A DNA stretch of 64,000 nt from Rubellimicrobium mesophilum DSM 19309 (GCF_000600335.2 NZ_KK088562.1:1-64000), one strand, 5' to 3'. Positions 30,524-41,931 are shown, numbered from the stretch's first letter. Notes: generated by a model from the letters alone, not told the origin. Made by a program: numbers and translations.

Positions 30524-31416
30524 GGGGGTGCCCCCTTCCAGCGGCGGTGCACCCAGAACCACTGGCCCGGATGCGCCGCGACCCGCGCCTCGAGCCGGCG
30601 CGTCGCTTCCTCCATCATGGCGAGCGGGGTGCCGTGGGGGATCGGTTCCTCCAGCACCGTGTCGAAGCTCAGCCCGTCCGGCTGCCGGATGCCCCAGTAG
30701 GGCAGGAGCAGCGCGTCGTAGCGGAGCGCGAGGTCGGCCGCCGTGGTCGCCGTCAGCGCCGGGCGCCCCAGGAAGGGAATCGGCACCCCGTCCCAGTCGT
30801 GCAGGTCGAAGAGGATCGTCGCCATACCGCCCCCCGCGAGGTGGCGCACGAAGCCCAGCGTCCCCCGCCGCCCCTTGGGGAACGCCGGCCCCGAGACCTC
30901 GGCCATGGTCGCGGCGTAGTGGGCGTTCACGTAGGGGTTGCTCATCTCGCGATAGAGCCCGCCCACGCGGCAGCCGAGCCGCGTGAGGACGTGACGCGGC
31001 GCCTCGTGGTTGCCGAAATGTCCCGTCAGGAACAGCACCGGCCGCCCCCTGGCGCGCGCCTCCTCCAGATGCGGCAGGCCCCCGCCCGTCAGCGGCGTCG
31101 TGGCCAGCCGGGTGCCCAGCTCCCGCCAGGAGTAGTTCTCGATCAGCGTGCGCCCGAAGTTGTCGAGCGCCCCTTCCGCCACATTGCGTCGCTCCGCCTC
31201 CGGCCAGTCGGGCCGGACGAGCGCGAGATTCTCCAGCGCCCGGCGCCGATAGCCCGCGAGCGGCCCCGCGACCCGGCGCGCGACCCCGCCGAAGAAGGCG
31301 ACGCGCCGGGGATAGGGCATCGCCATGGCCGCCCCGATGGCTCCGCGCAACGCGAGGTCCACGAGCCGGTCGGTCGTGCTGCCCTGGACGGCGGGCGTGG
31401 AGGCGCTCTCGGGCAT
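30517..31416 (-). CDS. LpxL/HtrB-type lysophospholipid or lipid A acyltransferase
   Basis: The 299-aa protein has the acyltransferase motif LTGHFGNHEAPR and a later segment, FDLHDWDGVPIPFLGRPALT, typical of the LABLAT family (LpxL/LpxM/HtrB). It transfers a secondary acyl chain to lipid A precursors or another lysolipid at the inner-membrane face. ATG 31416 (MPESASTPAVQGSTTDRLVD) is preferred over the upstream Met at 31458, which adds a low-complexity stretch. Which acyl acceptor is used cannot be read from sequence. Confidence 0.85.
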   Translation of the reverse strand: MPESASTPAVQGSTTDRLVDLALRGAIGAAMAMPYPRRVAFFGGVARRVAGPLAGYRRRALENLALVRPDWPEAERRNVAEGALDNFGRTLIENYSWRELGTRLATTPLTGGGLPHLEEARARGRPVLFLTGHFGNHEAPRHVLTRLGCRVGGLYREMSNPYVNAHYAATMAEVSGPAFPKGRRGTLGFVRHLAGGGMATILFDLHDWDGVPIPFLGRPALTATTAADLALRYDALLLPYWGIRQPDGLSFDTVLEEPIPHGTPLAMMEEATRRLEARVAAHPGQWFWVHRRWKGAPPQ

Positions 31417-31521
31417 GGTCGGGGACCTCGGACGAGTCCGAGCGGCATAGGGCGTCACCCGCGGCCTGCCAAGTCCGGAGCCGCCCGTGCGGGCGGTCTC
31501 GTCGCCGTCCTCCGCACGGGC

Positions 31522-32556
31522 TCACGGCGCCGCCTGCCCGTCCTCGTCCTCCACGAGCTCCAACTCGCCCAGGGCTACGCGCTCGCGCACGGCGGCGAGG
31601 ATGGCGGCCTGCGCGGATTCGGCCTCGGCGGGCTTGATCCGGTCGAAGGTGGCGATCTCCTCGCGGATCGATTCGGCCAGCCGCTGCGGCAGGCTGGCCA
31701 GCAGGAAGGCGGCGGCCGCGACCTCGTCCTCCTTGCCCTTCTGCGCGGCGGCGAGCGCCAGGGCGGCGACCCTCGGCTCAATGGCGCGCAGGACCTTGGG
31801 CACGTCCGCCGCCTTGAGCCGACGGGGCAGGTGGGCGAAGGTGAAGATCGCCTTGCGCACCTCGGCCGCGAAGGCCTTGTCCTCGGCATCGAGCCCTCCC
31901 AGCACCTCCTCCCGCGTGGCGGGCGGGGAGGAGTTGAGGATCGCGCCCAGCCGTTCGCCCGGGGCCTGAGGGAAGGCCGGGGCAGGGGTGCCGCAATGCT
32001 CCTCGGCCAGGGCGCGGCCGATTCGCCGGACGGCGTCGGGCGTGACCTTGGCGGTGCGCGAGACGGACAGCGTGATCCGCCGCGCCTGCGGTCCCGGGAG
32101 CTTGCCCAGCACCTCGGCGGCCTTGGCGACCGGCAGCTTGGACAGGGCCACCGCCGCGACCTCCACGCTCTCTCGCGCGAGCGCGGCGGCGAGGTCCGCC
32201 GTCCCCAGCGCGGCCATGGCGGCCCAGGGGTCCGAGCCGTGCCGCTTCGCCGCCTCCGCCTTGAGGCGCGCCAGGGCGGCGGGGCTGATATGGCCCGACA
32301 TCGCCTCCAGCGCCGCGTCCTCGCCCGAGGGAGGCGCGAGGCCCACGCCCTCCAGCGCGTCGGAGAACTCCCCGATCACGGCGTCCAGCGTGGCGCGGTC
32401 CACCAGCGGGAGCTGCCCCATCTCGCGCGTCAGCGCGACCTGCGCATCCTCCGGCAGCGCCGAGAGCGGCGGGCGAAGCCCGTCCGAGAGCAGGAAGCGC
32501 ACGACGATGGCAGCCTTGCGCCGCTGGTCGAGCGCGGCGTCACTGGAGCGAATCAT
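31522..32556 (-). CDS. FliG-like flagellar motor switch protein, isolated
   Basis: The 344-aa protein has FliG middle- and C-domain patterns: ESVEVAAVALSKLPVAKAAE (compare EHPQTIALILSHL), VLGKLPGPQARRI, and the C-terminal helix-rich LPQRLAESIREEIATFDRIK. FliG couples MotA torque to the rotor. No other flagellar gene is in the window and the sequence is divergent, for example with ESVEV where EHPQT is usual. It may be a second fliG or a protein with another role. Confidence 0.75.
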   Translation of the reverse strand: MIRSSDAALDQRRKAAIVVRFLLSDGLRPPLSALPEDAQVALTREMGQLPLVDRATLDAVIGEFSDALEGVGLAPPSGEDAALEAMSGHISPAALARLKAEAAKRHGSDPWAAMAALGTADLAAALARESVEVAAVALSKLPVAKAAEVLGKLPGPQARRITLSVSRTAKVTPDAVRRIGRALAEEHCGTPAPAFPQAPGERLGAILNSSPPATREEVLGGLDAEDKAFAAEVRKAIFTFAHLPRRLKAADVPKVLRAIEPRVAALALAAAQKGKEDEVAAAAFLLASLPQRLAESIREEIATFDRIKPAEAESAQAAILAAVRERVALGELELVEDEDGQAAP

Positions 32557-32624
32557 GGGGTCCCCCGGGGCACGTCACCCCGGCAGCATCGCCTCAATCC
32601 GTTACCATTCGGTTGAGGACGCCC

Positions 32625-32780
32625 TCAGCCGGTGACGATGGGCACGCAAGAGCTGGTCTCGGGGTTCCACTGCATCCCTTCGGCGCAGGACATGGCCTGC
32701 TGGTCGTGGTGCCCCTGGCATTCGGCCCAGGCGGCGAGCGGGGAGGCGACAAGGACGAGGAGAAGGACGAGGCGCGTCAT
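32625..32780 (-). CDS. Small secreted Cys-containing peptide, CBM14-like
   Basis: The 51-aa protein MTRLVLLLVLVASPLAAWA has a signal peptide leaving about 32 residues, ECQGHHDQQAMSCAEGMQW... with three Cys (C21, C32, C45). CAEGMQWNPETSSCVP resembles the end of a peritrophin/CBM14 chitin-binding unit. Short secreted proteins of this kind occur in Rhodobacterales, from memory; function unknown. Between the LuxR-like protein and fliG on the same strand. Confidence 0.65.
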   Translation of the reverse strand: MTRLVLLLVLVASPLAAWAECQGHHDQQAMSCAEGMQWNPETSSCVPIVTG

Positions 32781-32853
32781 GACGGGGGTCTCCCTGGACG
32801 GATCGCGACCCGAATCTAGCACGAACCGGCCCCCGGACAGCCCGGCCCGGCGA

Positions 32854-33339
32854 TCACGGCTGCGTGAAGGCGACGGACAGGCTGCGGAGCGCCTCGCGCG
32901 TCTCTGGCGAGAGGGGCATGGCCGAGGCGGTGGCCTCGTGGAGCCGCAGCATGAGCGCCCGAGTGGTCTCCTTCTCCTCGGGCGTGAAGTCTCGATCGCC
33001 GCGCGCGAAGCTCGCGAGCGACTGGCTGCCCCCCCGCTCCAGGCTGATCGCGAAGCCGTGGACGATCCCATGCGCCCGCGCCCTCTCGAAGACGCCGGCG
33101 GGGTCGCGGTCCTTCAATTCCTCCCAGGAGATCATCCCCCGGTTCTCGGCCGCCCAGCCGATGGTCGGGTCCTGCATCACGAGCCCCCCGTGGGAGTATT
33201 CGGCGAGCCACGCGACCGGGTAGGTCTGGAACATCAGCGTCGGGGTCTGGTAGCGGACATGGAGTCCGATCGCGAAGCCGGCCGGCGCCAGCGCCATCAA
33301 CGCGAGCAACAGATCGGGAATGTCCAATTTCTCGTGCAT
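32854..33339 (-). CDS. Autoinducer-binding LuxR domain without DNA-binding domain
   Basis: The 161-aa protein ends shortly after the autoinducer-binding domain. It retains the AHL-pocket residues of the family: W-x3-Y in AWLAEY, DP in MQDPTIGW and W in ISWEEL, plus the Gly-rich later strand. No helix-turn-helix follows before the stop (ends RSLSVAFTQP). Divergently transcribed from the full-length LuxR at 33389, which has the same N-terminal domain. A dominant-negative or ligand-sink role is plausible but inferred. No luxI is in the window. Confidence 0.82.
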   Translation of the reverse strand: MHEKLDIPDLLLALMALAPAGFAIGLHVRYQTPTLMFQTYPVAWLAEYSHGGLVMQDPTIGWAAENRGMISWEELKDRDPAGVFERARAHGIVHGFAISLERGGSQSLASFARGDRDFTPEEKETTRALMLRLHEATASAMPLSPETREALRSLSVAFTQP

Positions 33340-33388
33340 GGGAAAGCTTTATTCTCTTTCGGGTTGCTCTCGCAATGCGTCAAGCGCT

Positions 33389-34093
33389 ATGAAATCGGAA
33401 ACAGACGGGGCGAACCGGATGTATGTGGAAAGGTTGGACAAGGCGAAGGACGGGGCTTATTCCCGCCGGGATGGATCCTGCCCGCCCGTGGAGGACATTC
33501 TCTCCATCGACCTCCCCGCGCTCGCGAACGCCGGCTACTACATCGCCCTCCGCATCGGCTTCGCCTTTCCCAAGGAGGAAGTGAACGCCCTCCCCCCCGC
33601 CTGGATCGAGCGGTACACCCGCGAAGGCTACATGATGTCGGACCCGGTGCTCCGCTGGATCTACGACGGCGAAGGGCTCTGCCGCTGGAGCGCCGTCCCC
33701 TTCCCGGATCCGCGCGGGATCATGGCGGCCGCCCGCCTGCATGGCCTGGTCCACGGCGTGGCCGTCTCGCTGCGGGACTCCGCTCCGTCGGGCCAGCGCA
33801 GCTTCGGCTCCTTCGCCCGGTCCGACCGGGAGTTCACGGACCTCGAGGCCCAGGCGCTGCTGGCCTATGTGCGGGCCCGCCACGACGCGCTCTCGCCGCC
33901 CCGCAACATCACCCGGGCCGAGCTCGAGGCGCTCCGCCTCATCAAGAACGGCCAGCGCCTCAAGCAGATCGCCCATCTGCTCGGCGTGAGCGAGGGGGCG
34001 GTGAAGCAGAGGCTCAAGAACGCGCGCCTCAAGCTCGACGCCAAGACGGGCGCCGAGGCGATTTCCCGCGCGGCCGCATTCGGGCTGATCTGA
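33389..34093 (+). CDS. LuxR-family autoinducer-binding transcriptional regulator
   Basis: The protein is up to 234 aa. The N-terminal autoinducer-binding domain carries AWIERY (W-x3-Y), SDPVLRW and LCRWSAV, the conserved ligand contacts. The C-terminal GerE/LuxR HTH is present: ITRAELEALRLIKNGQRLKQ then IAHLLGVSEGAVKQRLKNAR. The start may be ATG 33389 or ATG 33419 (MYVERLDK); neither has a strong ribosome binding site. The 49-bp divergent interval contains TTGC-TCTC-GCAA (33364-33375), a small dyad that could be an operator. Confidence 0.86.
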   Translation: MKSETDGANRMYVERLDKAKDGAYSRRDGSCPPVEDILSIDLPALANAGYYIALRIGFAFPKEEVNALPPAWIERYTREGYMMSDPVLRWIYDGEGLCRWSAVPFPDPRGIMAAARLHGLVHGVAVSLRDSAPSGQRSFGSFARSDREFTDLEAQALLAYVRARHDALSPPRNITRAELEALRLIKNGQRLKQIAHLLGVSEGAVKQRLKNARLKLDAKTGAEAISRAAAFGLI

Positions 34094-34161
34094 ATCGGGC
34101 GCAGTGGATCAACGCGGCGTCATTGCCACGGTCGAGCCCATTCCGAAACTGAACCATCGGA

Positions 34162-34181
34162 CCGAATGGCGCGCCATTCGG
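34162..34181. terminator. 20-bp perfect palindrome between convergent luxR and purB
   Basis: CCGAATGGCG (34162-34171) is followed directly by its complement CGCCATTCGG (34172-34181). As RNA it gives an 8-bp stem with CGCG loop on either strand. The location 69 bp after luxR and 33 bp after the purB stop fits a bidirectional terminator, though T-tracts are lacking. Confidence 0.45.
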
Positions 34182-34213
34182 GCTGGCCCCATTTCGGTCG
34201 CCACAGGTCTCCG

Positions 34214-35522
34214 TCAGCCCTCGCCGAACACCCTGCGAAAGATCGTGTCCACGTGCTTGAGGTGATAGCCGAGGTCGAACTTCTCTTCGATCTCCTCGGG
34301 CGGGAGGGCGGCCGTGACCTCGGGGTCCTTCAGCAGCTCCTCCTTGAAGTCCGCCCCCTGCTCCCAGACCTTCATCGCGTTCCGCTGCACGAGCCGATAG
34401 GCGTCCTCCCGGCTCACCCCCGCCTGCGTGAGCGCCAGAAGCACCCGCTGGCTCATCACCAGCCCGCGGAACTTGTTCATGTTCCGCATCATGTTCTCGG
34501 GGTAGACCACCAGCCGCTCGACCACGCCGGCCAGCCGGTGCAGCGCGAAGTCCAGCGTCACCGTCGCGTCCGGCCCGATGGCCCGCTCCACGGACGAATG
34601 GCTGATGTCCCGCTCGTGCCAGAGCGCGACGTTCTCGAGCGCCGGCGTCACCGCGCTCCGCACCAGCCGCGCGAGGCCGGTCAGGTTCTCGGTCAGCACC
34701 GGGGTTCCTCTTGTGCGGCATCGCCGAGGATCCCTTCTGGCCGGGCGAGAAATACTCCTCCGCCTCCAGCACCTCGGTCCGCTGCATGTGGCGGATCTCG
34801 ATGGCGACGTTCTCGATGCTGCTGGCGATCACGCCCAGCGTGGCGAAGAACATCGCGTGCCGGTCGCGGGGAATGACCTGCGTGCTGACGGGCTCGGGCT
34901 TCAGGCCCATCATCCGGCAGACGTGCTCCTCCACGTAAGGCTCGACGTTGGCGAAGGTGCCGACCGCGCCGGAGATGGCCCCCGTCGCGACTTCGTCCCG
35001 CGCGCGGGCCAGCCGTTCGCGGTTGCGGTCCATCTCCGCGTGGAAGCGCGCGAAGGTCAGGCCCATGGTCGTGGGCTCGGCGTGGATGCCGTGGCTGCGC
35101 CCGATCCGCGGGGTCATCCTGTGCTCGAAGGCCCGCGCCTTCAGCGCCGCGCAGACCCGGTCGAGGCCCACGCGCAGCAGGTCCGCCGCCCGGCAGAGCT
35201 GCACGTTCAGGCAGGTGTCGAGCACGTCCGAGCTCGTCATCCCCTGGTGGACGAAGCGCGCCTCGTCCTGGCCGATGATCTCGCCCAGATGGGTCAGGAA
35301 GGCGATCACGTCGTGCTTGGTCACCGCCTCGATCTCGTCGATGCGCGCGACATCGAAGGTCGCGTCCCTGGCTTTCCACACCGCCTCGGCGTTCGCCTTG
35401 GGGATCACGCCCAGCTCGGCCTGCGCGTCGCAGGCGTGCGCCTCGATCTCGAACCAGATCCGGAAGCGGGTCTCGGGGGACCAGATGGCGACCATCTCGG
35501 GGCGGGAGTAGCGGGGGATCAT
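34214..35522 (-). CDS. purB: Adenylosuccinate lyase (single-base frameshift)
   Basis: Purine biosynthesis enzyme that cleaves SAICAR and adenylosuccinate to fumarate plus AICAR or AMP. The N-terminal part (MIPRYSRPEMVAIWSPETRF to the superfamily signature GSSAMPHKRNP) and the C-terminal part (VLTENLTGLARLVRSAV to IFRRVFGEG) are in different frames. One extra base in the run at 34701-34704 explains it: repair gives KRNPVLTENL and 435 aa, normal length. The gene is generally indispensable for purine prototrophy, so a sequence error is more likely than loss. AAGGAG precedes ATG 35522. Confidence 0.93.
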
Positions 35523-35623
35523 GGCGGGTCTCCTTGCGTCAGCGCCCTGTAGGGCGGGCGCCCCGCCGCCACAACTCCGTTTCTTGCCGGACAGGCACCC
35601 TGCGCGCTAAAGCCTGCCCCACC

Positions 35624-36034
35624 ATGCTCACCCTCGCGGATTTCGCCGGCACCTGGCGCCTCCACCGGACCATCGAGGACCATCTCGGCCCGCCCGGCCG
35701 GTTCGAGGGAGTGGCCTCCCTCCGGCCCGAGGGGGACGGCCTGCGCTACCGCGAGGACGGTGTCCTGCGCCTCGGCGACGGCCCGGCGATGGCGGCTCAT
35801 CGGGACTACCTCTGGCACCATGCGGGCGACCTGATCGAGGTCCGCTTCCCCGACGGCCGGCCCTTCCACGCCTTTCGCCCGGAGGGTTGCGCCCCCGGCA
35901 CCGACCACCCCTGCGGACTCGACCTCTACCGCGTGACCTACGACGTCACGGCGTGGCCGGCCTGGGGCACGGAGTGGGTCGTGACCGGGCCCGCCAAGGA
36001 TTATCGGATGCGGTCCGCCTATCGGCGAGCGTAA
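35624..36034 (+). CDS. DUF6314-family protein
   Basis: The 136-aa protein starts MLTLADFAGTWRLHRTIEDH and has WLHHAGD-like YLWHHAGDLIEVRFPDGRP, DLYRVTYDVTAWPAWGTEW and the end VTGPAKDYRMRSAYRR. This beta-rich pattern, with a K-DY-x-M-x-S-x-Y-x-R terminus, fits the uncharacterised DUF6314 family. Function unknown. Divergent from purB. Confidence 0.65.
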   Translation: MLTLADFAGTWRLHRTIEDHLGPPGRFEGVASLRPEGDGLRYREDGVLRLGDGPAMAAHRDYLWHHAGDLIEVRFPDGRPFHAFRPEGCAPGTDHPCGLDLYRVTYDVTAWPAWGTEWVVTGPAKDYRMRSAYRRA

Positions 36035-36102
36035 CAACTTGCGCGGGATCGGCCCTTGCGTCAGAACGACACGAACGGGAGACAAAAGGGGGGAACCTCC
36101 AT

Positions 36103-36750
36103 ATGGCGCAAGGCATCACCCAGGCGGACTGGCCCGTCCTGGCCGAGATCGGCAGCGACGAGGACGGCGCGGCCCGCCTCGCGCGGCAGGCCATGTTCGT
36201 GGCGCTCGGGATCGCCGGCCTGACGCTCGCGGCGCAGGTGCAGGTGCCGGTGCCGCCCTCGCCGGTGCCGGTGAACCTCGGGACCTTCGCCGTGCTGTCG
36301 ATCGGCGCCGCCTACGGGCCCCGGCTCGGCCTCGTGACGATCCTGGGCTACATGCTCCTGGGAATGCTCGGCGCCGACGTCTTCGCCAGCTCCACGGCCG
36401 AGAACAACGGCCTCCACTACATGATGGGCGCGTCGGGCGGCTACCTCCTGGGCTACGTGCTGGCCACCGTCCTCCTCGGCACGCTCGCGCGGCGCGGCTG
36501 GGATCGGAGCGTGGGTCTGATGGCCTTCGCCATGCTCCTCGGCAACGTCGCGATCTACATTCCGGGCATCGCCTGGATCGATCACGTCATCGCCGCTGGC
36601 GCCTTCGACCCGGCCAAATACGCCACCGTCTGGGACCAGACCCTGGCCTGGGGCTTCACCCCCTACCTGATCGGCGACGCCATCAAGCTCGCGCTCGCCG
36701 CGCTCATCTTCCCGACGGTCTGGCGCCTCGTGGGCACTGCGCGGGCCTGA
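36103..36750 (+). CDS. bioY: Biotin transporter BioY
   Basis: The 215-aa membrane protein has about six helices. The substrate-binding S component of a biotin ECF transporter is recognisable from VPVPPSPVPVNLGTFAVLSI, GASGGYLLGYVLATVLLG and the GFTPYLIGDAIKLALAAL end. ATG 36103 follows a purine-rich AAAGGGGGG. Genes for BioM/BioN are not adjacent; many BioY proteins function alone or with a shared ECF module. A terminator-like hairpin follows. Confidence 0.92.
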   Translation: MAQGITQADWPVLAEIGSDEDGAARLARQAMFVALGIAGLTLAAQVQVPVPPSPVPVNLGTFAVLSIGAAYGPRLGLVTILGYMLLGMLGADVFASSTAENNGLHYMMGASGGYLLGYVLATVLLGTLARRGWDRSVGLMAFAMLLGNVAIYIPGIAWIDHVIAAGAFDPAKYATVWDQTLAWGFTPYLIGDAIKLALAALIFPTVWRLVGTARA

Positions 36751-37185
36751 GGCACGGAAAGGCGCAGGGCTCATCCACCTGGCGGCCGGGGACCCCCCCG
36801 GCCGTTCTCGTTCCTGGGGCAGGCCCTCCACAGGCCGATCGGCGCCTTGCACCTGCCCTCCGCAGTGAGGGACTCGGCTCCCGGCCCTGGTTGCAAGCTC
36901 CCAGCCTCCAAGCCCTGCCTCAGCCCCCGCAGGCCTTCGCGCGTCGCTGGGGACCGCTGCCCCTGCGCATCCTGGCCCCTGAGATGGAAACGAAGGGCCT
37001 GGATCCGGGCTCGGCACGATGCCCGACGGGCAGTCCGTCGGGGAGCTCACGACCGGCGTTCCGGTGGTGTCGTCCTCAGGGCGGGCTGGCTCGCAAAGGC
37101 GTCGGAGATGCCTTCGCCAAAGCGATGTCGCGGGCCGGGTCCCCTGTCCGACCCGCCCGCGACCCGCCTCGGCTCTCCCCTCGCC
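36751..37185. other. Gene-free interval between bioY and the convergent unknown gene
   Basis: No frame has convincing codon use or family similarity. Besides the bioY terminator there is a perfect hairpin CCCGACGG (37022-37029)/CCGTCGGG (37035-37042) with loop GCAGT, about 140 bp from the end of the convergent gene. Short direct C-rich stretches are present. A degraded gene cannot be excluded, but none is recognisable. Confidence 0.55.
36784..36803 (+). terminator. Stem-loop after bioY
   Basis: GGCCGGGG (36784-36791) and CCCCGGCC (36796-36803) pair around ACCC, followed by GTTCTCGTTC. It lies 33 bp after the bioY stop. Confidence 0.5.
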
Positions 37186-38028
37186 TCAGATCGTTCGCGA
37201 CAGGACGTCCTGGACGATGCCCATGCCACCCAGCGCCTGCACGACGCTGACGCCCACCCCCGTCAGCGCCATGGCCCGCGCGCTGGTCGTGAGGTTGGCC
37301 CCGCGCGAGAGGCTGTAGATCATCATCGCCGCGCCCACCGGAAGCAGGACGACCATGAGCGTGGCGTCGATCAGATGGGCAGCAAGCCGCAGGGCCGCGG
37401 AGGGCGCAGACTCGGTCCTGCGGGCGTCCAAGCCCGAGAGGTCCACCTCCGGCAGGTCCAGGCCTGCGGGGACGCCCACGCTCTCCACCCAGCCCGCGCG
37501 ACGGGCGTCGAGGGTCGCATCCACCTTGGCCACCAGTCGGGGGAGGTCGTCCAGGTCGACGAAGTGGCGCGGCGGTGGGCGGTGCTCCCGCTCGGCCTCC
37601 CGGCGGGCGGCCAGGGCCTCGATGCTCCGCTCCAGGAACTCGGGGGTCGCGATCTCGTGGCTCTCGGTCCAGATCGTCTCGGCGGGCGTGGAGCGGGCGG
37701 CAAGGCGATCGGCGATCAGCCGCGCCAGCACCGCCTGACGCCGTGCGAGCCGCGCGTCGCCCTGATCCCCGGGGCCGAATCCCACCGTCACCGTGATGGC
37801 CGCGGCGCCGGCCGTGTCTAGGTTCTCCGCCATCGCGACCGAGATCCGCGACGCCCCCGCGTCGATCACCGCCAGCCCGTCGCGCTCCAGCGTCGTCCGC
37901 CGTTCCCCCGCGCCGGCGCCGGCCAGGGCGGAGTCCAGCTCCGCCACCAGTCGCTCGAAGTCGAGCGACGGCCGGGTGGGATAGAGAAGCTGTCCGACCG
38001 TGGTCTTCGAGCGAAGGGGGGCGTTCAT
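37186..38028 (-). CDS. Hypothetical membrane protein
   Basis: The 280-aa protein was not recognised. It begins MNAPLRSKTTVGQLLYPTRP, has a soluble N-terminal 190 residues rich in Ala/Arg/Leu (RRQAVLARLIADRLAARSTP), and then two C-terminal membrane helices (HLIDATLMVVLLPVGAAMMI and ALTGVGVSVVQALGGMGIV). ATG 38028 is chosen because AAGGAG precedes it on the reverse strand. No operon partner. The soluble part probably faces the cytoplasm. Confidence 0.65.
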   Translation of the reverse strand: MNAPLRSKTTVGQLLYPTRPSLDFERLVAELDSALAGAGAGERRTTLERDGLAVIDAGASRISVAMAENLDTAGAAAITVTVGFGPGDQGDARLARRQAVLARLIADRLAARSTPAETIWTESHEIATPEFLERSIEALAARREAEREHRPPPRHFVDLDDLPRLVAKVDATLDARRAGWVESVGVPAGLDLPEVDLSGLDARRTESAPSAALRLAAHLIDATLMVVLLPVGAAMMIYSLSRGANLTTSARAMALTGVGVSVVQALGGMGIVQDVLSRTI

Positions 38029-38256
38029 CGCGAAGCTCCTTAAGGGTGGAAACAGACGACTCGGCACGCTGCGGTTCTCGCTTTCCAGTTGGGCCAGTGT
38101 TCGAACGAATTAAGGACTTTCTGCGATGCGGCCCCTTTCCATTGCCCGGATTCAGTCACAATCCCCGGCTGCATGTAACAACCCAAGGGAGAGTCTACTG
38201 GGGATAGTTTGTTTCCAGGATGGAACCTGCCGAAAAGGGCGTTTCGGAATGGAAAA

Positions 38257-38280
38257 AGGGCGCCCCCGAAAGGGCGCCCT
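38257..38280 (-). terminator. Rho-independent terminator of glnA
   Basis: AGGGCGCCC (38257-38265) and GGGCGCCCT (38272-38280) form a perfect 9-bp stem with a 6-nt loop. On the reverse strand the hairpin is followed by five T (complement of AAAAA just before the stem), 36 bp after the glnA stop. Confidence 0.85.
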
Positions 38281-38315
38281 CCAATCCTGTCCGGGAGATT
38301 CGCGTTAAGGGCGAA

Positions 38316-39719
38316 TCAGCAGGAATAGTACATCTTGTATTCCACCGGGTGCGGCGTGTGCTCGAAGGCGTAGACCTCCTCCCACTTCAGCGCCATGTAG
38401 CCCTCGAGCTGGTCGCGGGTGAACACGTCGCCCTGGAGCAGGAACTCGTGGTCCTTCTCCAGCTCCTGCAGCGCTTCCCGCAGGCTCCCGCAGACGGTCG
38501 GGATCTGCGCCAGCTCTTCGGGCGGCAGGTCGTAGAGGTCCTTGTCCGAGGCCGGGCCGGGGTCGATGCGGTTCTTGATGCCGTCGATGCCGGCCATCAG
38601 CAGCGCCGAGAAGGCGAGGTAGGGGTTCGCGGACGGGTCGGGGAAGCGGGCCTCGACGCGCTTGGCCTTGGGCGATTCGGACCACGGGATCCGGATCGCG
38701 CCGGACCGGTTGCGGGCCGAGTAGGCGCGCAGCACGGGGGCCTCGAAGCCGGGGATCAGGCGCTTGTAGCTGTTGGTCCCGGGGTTGGTGATCGCGTTCA
38801 GCGCCTTGGCGTGCTTCAGGATGCCGCCGATGAACCACAGCGCCTCCTGCGAGAGATCGGCGTACTTGTCGCCGGCGAACAGGGGCTTCCCGTCCTTCCA
38901 GATCGACATGTTGACGTGCATCCCCGAGCCGTTGTCGCCCGCGATGGGCTTGGGCATGAAGGTCGCGGTCTTGCCATAGGCCTGGGCGACGTTGTGGATG
39001 ACGTACTTGTACTTCTGCATCTCGTCGGCCTGCTTGGTCAGCGTGCCGAAGATGATGCCCAGCTCGTGCTGCGTGGAGGCGACCTCGTGGTGGTGCTTGT
39101 CCACCTTCATGCCCATCCGCTTCATCGTGGAGAGCATCTCGGACCGCAGGTCCTGCGCGTCGTCCAGCGGCGGGACGGGGAAGTAGCCGCCCTTGATGCC
39201 CGGACGGTGGCCGGTGTTGCCGCCCTCGAACTCGCGGTCGCTGTTCCAGGCCGCGTCGACGCCGTCCACCTGGAACGACACCTTGTTCATGGTGACGCTG
39301 AAGCGCACGTCGTCGAAGATGAAGAACTCGGCCTCGGGGCCCATGAAGGCGGTGTCGCCGATGCCGGTGGACTTCAGGTACTGCTCGGCCTTGACGGCGG
39401 TGCCGCGCGGGTCGCGCGAGTAGGGCTCGCCGGTGTCGGGCTCGACGACGTTGCAGTGCACGCAGATCGTCTTCTCGGCGAAGAACGGGTCGACATAGGC
39501 CGACTCGACGTCGAGCATCAGCTTCATGTCGGACTGGTCGATCGACTTCCAGCCGGCGATGGACGAGCCATCGAACATGAAGCCTTCCTCGATGAAGTCG
39601 GCGTCCACGAGGTCCGACACGATGGTGACGTGCTGGAGCTTGCCGCGCGGGTCGGTGAAGCGGATGTCGACGTATTCCGCCTCCTCCGAGGAGATGAGGT
39701 CGAGAAGCTTGTTGGCCAT
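38316..39719 (-). CDS. glnA: Glutamine synthetase, type I
   Basis: The 467-aa dodecameric enzyme makes glutamine from glutamate, ammonia and ATP. Signatures are [11 protein letters not shown] near the N-terminus, [12 protein letters not shown] (ATP/metal), [17 protein letters not shown] and, near residue 400, LYDLPPEE whose Tyr is the adenylylation site in GlnE-regulated enzymes. It lies 60 bp after glnB on the same strand, the usual glnBA operon of alphaproteobacteria, and is followed by a strong intrinsic terminator. Confidence 0.98.
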   Translation of the reverse strand: MANKLLDLISSEEAEYVDIRFTDPRGKLQHVTIVSDLVDADFIEEGFMFDGSSIAGWKSIDQSDMKLMLDVESAYVDPFFAEKTICVHCNVVEPDTGEPYSRDPRGTAVKAEQYLKSTGIGDTAFMGPEAEFFIFDDVRFSVTMNKVSFQVDGVDAAWNSDREFEGGNTGHRPGIKGGYFPVPPLDDAQDLRSEMLSTMKRMGMKVDKHHHEVASTQHELGIIFGTLTKQADEMQKYKYVIHNVAQAYGKTATFMPKPIAGDNGSGMHVNMSIWKDGKPLFAGDKYADLSQEALWFIGGILKHAKALNAITNPGTNSYKRLIPGFEAPVLRAYSARNRSGAIRIPWSESPKAKRVEARFPDPSANPYLAFSALLMAGIDGIKNRIDPGPASDKDLYDLPPEELAQIPTVCGSLREALQELEKDHEFLLQGDVFTRDQLEGYMALKWEEVYAFEHTPHPVEYKMYYSC

Positions 39720-39779
39720 TTTCCCGTTGCTTTCCCTTCGTGTCCGTTCGGGCGTTCCCGCCCCTGTCCTGTGTCTGCG

Positions 39780-41931
<2,152 letters not shown>

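Noticed and set aside
36847..37318. Possible small genes between bioY and the unknown membrane gene
   Set aside because: Frames lack ribosome binding sites, family similarity and the usual third-position GC pattern. Treated as intergenic.
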